A stretch of 9,031 nucleotides of DNA from an uncultured beta proteobacterium (GTDB lineage Bacteria > Pseudomonadota > Gammaproteobacteria > Burkholderiales > Burkholderiaceae_C), in NCBI GenBank assembly GCA_903914985.1, contig CAIWRE010000328.1, positions 1 to 9,031 on the forward strand. The letters run 5' to 3'. The notes beneath the pieces were generated by a model. It was not told the origin of the DNA, made no database searches, and was given only the letters and a program-made list of their open reading frames with translations. This document shows positions 5,337 through 9,031 of this stretch, one piece after another (position 1 is the stretch's first letter; each line of letters opens with the position of its first letter). Both the position numbers and the translations under genes were made by a program.

Positions 5337-6280
5337 GGTTCGACCTGCTGCTCCATCAGAAGGTAGGTGTTGTAGGCATTCATGCGATTGGCCACTCGAA
5401 AGAGCGGCAAGGATTCAAAGCGAGACCAATCGGCTTTGACGTAAGCGTCTTCAAATGGTTCCAAATTCTTGGCCGCAACACCCATGGTCTTGCGTAAATG
5501 CAGCAAATAGTCGCGAGTCAAAGTCATATCTGACATTGGATCCGTTGAGGCAGGACCATGGCCTGGAACAACAAACTTTGGCTGGTAGTCCATCAAGCGG
5601 TTCAAAGACTGAATCCACAGTCTGCTATCGGCCTGACCTACAAATGGAATGCGCCCCTTAAAAAACAAGTCTCCGGCAAAAAGTACTCCGATTTGGCGAA
5701 CGTAGACCACTACGTCCTCAGGTGTGTGAGCAGGGCCCACATGCGCAATTACAAAATCGAAACCGCCCACATGAAGCGGAGTTTCCTTTGCCTCAAGCCA
5801 CTGGTCCGCTTGCACCAGATGTGTTTGCGCATTGACCCACGGCGCAAGCTCAATGCGACTGGCGTCCAAACGCTTTTGGGCGGTATCCGAGTTCAGGTAC
5901 TCGCGCGCAGACGAGTGAGCTAGTACCTTTGCACCCGCTTCGGAAAAGGTTTGCAAGCCGTAAATATGGTCTGCGTGGTAGTGGGTGGCGATCACATATC
6001 GTACAGGTTGAGGAGTGATGCGCTTTATCTCTAACAACAGTTCCCTGGCTAAAGCCGGCGAGCCCAACGCGTCTACAACGACCACGCCATCATCCGTCAC
6101 CACAAAGCCGGCATTCGAGATGAAGTTGCGATTCGCAGGGCTACCCAAGGCAGCGTTCCCTTGGACGAACCACACACGATCTGTCACTTGTATTGCTTTG
6201 AGTAGGGGCTCAGTAGCATTGGCTCTGAAAACGATCCCAGCGCTCAGAAAGCAGAGAACTGCAAAGAGTATTTTTCGCAT
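5333..6280 (-). CDS. Exported metallo-beta-lactamase-fold hydrolase (SoxH-like)
   Basis: The 315-residue protein has a Sec signal peptide (MRKILFAVLCFLSAG, cleavage near A-N-A) and a full MBL fold. The metal ligands are H100-x-H102-x-D104-H105 in 'ATHYHADHIYG', H185 in 'GPAHTPED', D204 in 'FAGDLFF' and H241 in 'VPGHGP', so both metal sites are complete. SoxH-type MBL proteins are common in sox clusters; their reaction is not settled, and a thioester or glutathione-derived persulfide substrate is only a guess. I chose the ATG at 6280 because the peptide then begins like a standard signal. A TTG at 6301, seven codons upstream, has a GAG-type ribosome binding site, overlaps the permease end and would also keep a basic n-region. 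It overlaps the thioredoxin gene by four bases. Confidence 0.9.
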   Translation of the reverse strand: MRKILFAVLCFLSAGIVFRANATEPLLKAIQVTDRVWFVQGNAALGSPANRNFISNAGFVVTDDGVVVVDALGSPALARELLLEIKRITPQPVRYVIATHYHADHIYGLQTFSEAGAKVLAHSSAREYLNSDTAQKRLDASRIELAPWVNAQTHLVQADQWLEAKETPLHVGGFDFVIAHVGPAHTPEDVVVYVRQIGVLFAGDLFFKGRIPFVGQADSRLWIQSLNRLMDYQPKFVVPGHGPASTDPMSDMTLTRDYLLHLRKTMGVAAKNLEPFEDAYVKADWSRFESLPLFRVANRMNAYNTYLLMEQQVEP

Positions 6281-6290
6281 GTTGCGCCGT

Positions 6291-7364
6291 TTAAATTCCA
6301 ACGAGCGTCTCGGAGGTTGGATGTTGGTCTAGCAATCTGTCGGTCAGTGCAGCGGCTATCCACATTGCGGTCAAGGTAACAAAGGCGGTCATGGTGAAAA
6401 CGGCCGTGCCAGACAGTCCCGCCCCCACTGCGCACCCGCCGGCAAGCATGCCGCCAAAGCCCATTAACGTCGCACCCACCAAATAGCGCCGCATACCTGC
6501 ACCGCCTTGAAAGCCTTCAAGCTTCAATTCGCCATACAACGCTGCGGCGGTAAACGCACCCAGAAAGACGCCTGGCACCAAGCCTAGGTCAAAGGTAGGC
6601 GGCTTGTCCGTGCTAAACAAAACGCGCGACAGAACTTCTGCAGAAGGTCCGGTAAAGCTCAGCGCCTGAACCGGGTGCGGGTCAAAGGAAACACGCGAAA
6701 TGGCATAAGTCGCCCACCATGCTGCTGAAATGGTCAGGCCGACACCAATTGCCCCAGCCCACGACCAAGTGGCCACTCCTTGGCGACGCGCCCAGACCAC
6801 CGCAGCGGCAAGCCACACCAGGCCAAATAGCAAGGCACCACCGTGTCCGATGCCTGTTCGGACCAACAAATCTCGTGGCGTACCGCCTTCTACCGTCCAC
6901 CATGAGGAAATGATCTCGCGCACGGGCGCCAACATGCCAGTCAAAGCCGCCTGCGCCGCCACGGCAAAAACCAGCCCGGACATTAGCGCACGCAAATTGC
7001 CCTGTGCGGCCAGTACCAACAACCTACTGGAGCATCCGCGCGCCAAAATCATGCCAATGCCGAACAGAGCTCCGCCTATTGCAGCCCCCGAGAGGCTGCC
7101 ACGTGCCGCAATTTGGCGAGACTCGCTGGCGTCAAACAATCCCCATTGGGCTAATACTTGCGTGGCCAAGATGGCTGTGGAAAAGGCAAACAGCCATACC
7201 GTCAATTTGCCGCCAGTGAGATTGCGGGCAAACTCAATAACTGCCGAGCGTAAGCAAAATTTGGAGCGCTGGGCCAGAAAACCGAAAGCTGCGCCTACCA
7301 CTATGCCGGTTAACGCCAGGGCATTACTCTCACCCAAATACTCCACCGTGCTTTCGAGAAGCAT
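6291..7364 (-). CDS. YeeE/YedE-family permease (SoxT/TsuA-like sulfur-compound transporter)
   Basis: The 357-residue protein is almost entirely hydrophobic helices and shows the duplicated YeeE/YedE architecture. There are exactly three cysteines, each in a conserved-looking motif: 'AQRSKFCLRSA' (C37), 'ILARGCSSRLL' (C111) and 'LAGGCAVGAGLSG' (C311). In the characterised thiosulfate transporter TsuA, three cysteines along the pore are needed to relay thiosulfate, and the G-C-x-x-G-x-G-x-S-G type motif is shared. SoxT proteins in sox clusters belong to the same family. The likely role is moving thiosulfate or another sulfur species across the inner membrane, for use or for sensing by the cytoplasmic ArsR protein. 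Gaps are 8 bp to the upstream gene and 10 bp to the downstream one. Confidence 0.92.
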   Translation of the reverse strand: MLLESTVEYLGESNALALTGIVVGAAFGFLAQRSKFCLRSAVIEFARNLTGGKLTVWLFAFSTAILATQVLAQWGLFDASESRQIAARGSLSGAAIGGALFGIGMILARGCSSRLLVLAAQGNLRALMSGLVFAVAAQAALTGMLAPVREIISSWWTVEGGTPRDLLVRTGIGHGGALLFGLVWLAAAVVWARRQGVATWSWAGAIGVGLTISAAWWATYAISRVSFDPHPVQALSFTGPSAEVLSRVLFSTDKPPTFDLGLVPGVFLGAFTAAALYGELKLEGFQGGAGMRRYLVGATLMGFGGMLAGGCAVGAGLSGTAVFTMTAFVTLTAMWIAAALTDRLLDQHPTSETLVGI

Positions 7365-7372
7365 TGCTTGCT

Positions 7373-7786
7373 CTATGGCCGAATGTACGCGTAGCCCTGA
7401 TGCTGGAGTTTGGCGATTCTCACGACTCCGGAAGGTGTGAAGTCCGCTTCTTGGAGGAACTGCTCATGCTTGAGATTTCGTGTTTTTAGTGTGATCTCGC
7501 AGACCTCAAAAGTGACACCGCGACTCTTGAGCGCGGAAACGGGGCCAGAGTACAAGCTCCCATTCTTGTCTTTGCCCCCTTCCATCAAGAAGTCCACCCC
7601 ATTTCCGTGGGTCACCACAGTAATTTTGGCGCTCGGATCGGTGTCCAAATGGTTTCGCACGTTTCGCAGGCCAGCCAGTGCCTGCGTTTCGGCATCACTG
7701 ATGTGGTAGACCACCTTGTCCTGGGACCAAGCAAGTCCCGTCGCCAACAGGGCAAAGGCCAGGGTAAAGACTTTAAGAAACTTCAT
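7373..7786 (-). CDS. Exported DsrE-family protein
   Basis: The 137-residue protein begins with a clear Sec signal (MKFLKVFTLAFALLATGLAWSQ, cleavage near residue 21). The mature part is a DsrE/F-like alpha/beta domain: 'DKVVYHISD', 'AKITVVTHGNGVDFLMEG', 'LKSRGVTFEVCEITLKTRNL' with a single cysteine C96, then 'VVRIAKLQHQGYAYIRP'. In cytoplasmic DsrE-type proteins the equivalent cysteine can carry sulfane sulfur, but this member is predicted to be periplasmic. Next to soxB and a sulfur permease, a role as periplasmic persulfide carrier or scavenger is plausible but inferred. The ATG at 7786 is preceded by GGAG six bases upstream; a TTG four codons earlier is less likely. Confidence 0.92.
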   Translation of the reverse strand: MKFLKVFTLAFALLATGLAWSQDKVVYHISDAETQALAGLRNVRNHLDTDPSAKITVVTHGNGVDFLMEGGKDKNGSLYSGPVSALKSRGVTFEVCEITLKTRNLKHEQFLQEADFTPSGVVRIAKLQHQGYAYIRP

Positions 7787-7810
7787 GGCGCTCTCCAACT
7801 AGTGAATACA

Positions 7811-8341
7811 TCAAAATTCAATTGCGTCGGCAACCGCACGCAGCCCCGCCGAAGCGCAGGCATCATCAGCCTCCCCGCCAGGGGCACCAGACACACCAAT
7901 TGCACCGAGCAGACTCCCCGCAGCCTCGATCGTCTGACCGCCGCCGATCGCTAGTACATGGGGGTTTGCGCGCATGCCACTCATGGGCTTTCCGGCCTGG
8001 GTTTCAACCGCCAAGGCCGCTGTTGACATCTTGAAGCTGGCTGCAGTCCATGCTTTTTGGGTTGCGAACTCCACCGTATGTGGGCCGGCGTAACGGTCAC
8101 GCAACATTACCTGCAAAACGCCGAAGCGGTCCACGATCGCTACGGACACTTGGTACCCTGCTTTGCGGCAATGGGCCATAGCGGCTTGGGCAGCAGTAGT
8201 GGCCGCTTCGGGGGTGAGCAGCTTGACTGCAAACGTCCCTTCGGTCGCTGCGAAGCTCTGTGGTGCCAGATTGAGGCCCCACAACAAGAAGACGCACCTC
8301 ATGGCCGCTGTTAGGTGGGCATTGGATATTGGCGATGTCAT
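7811..8341 (-). CDS. Exported GlcG/HbpS-like (DUF336) protein
   Basis: The 176-residue protein has an N-terminal signal whose hydrophobic core is 'MRCVFLLWGLNLAPQSFAA'. The DUF336 domain follows: 'AGYQVSVAIVDRFGVLQVML', 'ATQKAWTAASF', 'GGQTIEAAGSLLGAIGVSGA', then 'PGGEADDACASAGLRAVAD'. This family includes HbpS, a secreted heme-binding redox-sensing protein, and GlcG of unknown role. I chose the ATG at 8341 because it overlaps the soxB stop as ATGA, implying coupling; an internal ATG at 8302 gives a shorter, more standard signal and cannot be excluded. Both starts lack a good ribosome binding site. C58 and C162 are in the mature part. A heme or redox role in sulfur oxidation is a guess from context. 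Confidence 0.87.
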   Translation of the reverse strand: MTSPISNAHLTAAMRCVFLLWGLNLAPQSFAATEGTFAVKLLTPEAATTAAQAAMAHCRKAGYQVSVAIVDRFGVLQVMLRDRYAGPHTVEFATQKAWTAASFKMSTAALAVETQAGKPMSGMRANPHVLAIGGGQTIEAAGSLLGAIGVSGAPGGEADDACASAGLRAVADAIEF

Positions 8342-9031
8342 AGATTTGCAATGCCTTTGTTGCCCGCCATACCAACAAGTGTCGGTGTATTTACCTTGCG
8401 TGCTCGCACATGGCCACCCGGTTGAGATTTCAGCCATGTCTCGACTACGTCCCAGATCGGCTTGTTGCCTGGAGCGGTGCGCGCCGCTTCAGCCACTGGA
8501 GCCCAACCCGCGACTTTGTAGATACGCGATGCCTCCAAAGGCTTGCCACCCAAACTCATGCGCGAGATCCGTTGTCCCATTTTTTGCGATGGTTCACAGG
8601 TGTACGCCAATCCGCCGACACGTACCATGTCTCCCCCCTGCTGGTAGTACGGATCCGGATTGAAGAGGTTGTCAGCAACGTCTTCCAAAATGCCTTTAAT
8701 AGTTTCGCCGCTCATTTCTGTGAGCGTGGCATACGGATAAGTGATGGCGAGTTGGTCCATCATCAATTCACGCGTGATGGTGTCTCCGGCTAGCAATGTC
8801 GTTCCCCATCGAAAACCTGGGCTGAGCGCAATGTCGGCGCCTTGAACCTCGATCAATGCATCACAGACCAACTGGTCCCAGCTGCCGTTGAAATTGCCAC
8901 GTCGGTACAACAAACCGTCGGTAACCGCCAACTTTTCGGCGAGCTTTGATGCGTAGGGTCGGCGCACCTTTTCAATCAAGTCAGCCATGGCCGGATCGGC
9001 TTTGATCTGGTTGGAAAACACGGGCAACAAC
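8338..9031 (-). CDS. soxB: SoxB sulfate thiol esterase (thiosulfohydrolase), C-terminal part
   Basis: The visible 230 residues are the C-terminal 5'-nucleotidase-like domain of SoxB. They contain 'NGSWDQLVCDALIEVQGADI', 'LSPGFRWGTTLL', 'MMDQLAITYPYATLTEMSGE', 'ILEDVADNLFNPDPYYQQGG', 'DMVRVGGLAYTC' and 'YKVAGWAPVAE', all hallmark SoxB strings. SoxB hydrolyses cysteine S-thiosulfonate on the SoxYZ carrier in the periplasm, releasing sulfate. The N-terminal dimanganese catalytic domain and the start lie beyond base 9031; the frame is open to the window end, with no methionine start visible. The end is intact: the TGA overlaps the ATG of the DUF336 gene. It is the first visible gene of the unit; soxXYZA may lie further upstream, outside this window. 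Confidence 0.97.
   Translation of the reverse strand, partial: LLPVFSNQIKADPAMADLIEKVRRPYASKLAEKLAVTDGLLYRRGNFNGSWDQLVCDALIEVQGADIALSPGFRWGTTLLAGDTITRELMMDQLAITYPYATLTEMSGETIKGILEDVADNLFNPDPYYQQGGDMVRVGGLAYTCEPSQKMGQRISRMSLGGKPLEASRIYKVAGWAPVAEAARTAPGNKPIWDVVETWLKSQPGGHVRARKVNTPTLVGMAGNKGIANL

Noticed and set aside
6730..7440. 236-codon plus-strand open frame
   Set aside because: It is antisense to the YeeE permease and the end of the DsrE gene; the composition is Pro/Arg/Thr-rich and no family is recognisable.
8342..8437. Extended start of the DUF336 protein inside soxB
   Set aside because: The extra 32 residues translate soxB sequence in another frame, look unlike a signal peptide, and the ATG at 8341 gives the expected overlap with the soxB stop.

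Overview
The window looks like a chromosomal segment of a betaproteobacterium, most likely Burkholderiales and Comamonadaceae-like. This rests on gene content (a DUF4398 / DUF4398-OmpA pair and a sox sulfur-oxidation cluster ending in an ArsR regulator), on protein style, and on the moderately high G+C. The assignment is from pattern memory, not from a search. I saw no rRNA, tRNA, CRISPR array or intact insertion sequence.

Left part (1-3505, plus strand): the 3' end of an SMP-30/gluconolactonase-like gene comes first. A 304-bp gap follows, holding a probable frameshifted minus-strand small gene and, just before the next start, a strong A/T-rich inverted repeat. Then come a Tat-exported DUF1569 (DinB-like) protein and a three-gene envelope cluster: a DUF4398 lipoprotein, a lipoprotein with a long Ala/Glu coiled coil and a C-terminal OmpA peptidoglycan-binding domain, and a 39-residue coiled-coil microprotein that may be truncated. 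A 386-bp gap with no convincing gene precedes a MAPEG-family membrane protein.

Middle (3543-4244, minus strand): a complete vapBC toxin-antitoxin module with a 1-base stop/start overlap. It has a recognisable sigma70-type promoter whose -10 box lies inside a GTATA/TATAC inverted repeat, as expected for VapBC autoregulation.

Right part (4407-9031, minus strand): seven tightly packed co-directional genes that read as one sulfur-oxidation transcription unit. In transcription order they are soxB (C-terminal part only; its start lies beyond the window), an exported GlcG/HbpS-like DUF336 protein, an exported DsrE-family protein, a YeeE/YedE (SoxT/TsuA-like) permease, an exported metallo-beta-lactamase-fold hydrolase (SoxH-like), an exported TlpA/SoxW-like thioredoxin, and an ArsR-family regulator as the last gene. 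Gaps are 8-24 bp, or ATGA overlaps. SoxB releases sulfate from cysteine S-thiosulfonate on SoxYZ. The other genes look like periplasmic sulfur-carrier, redox, transport and sensing accessories. This cluster is the most interesting part of the window, especially the periplasmic DsrE and DUF336 proteins inserted next to soxB and the regulator at the 3' end. By eye its distal genes are more A/T-rich than the left half.
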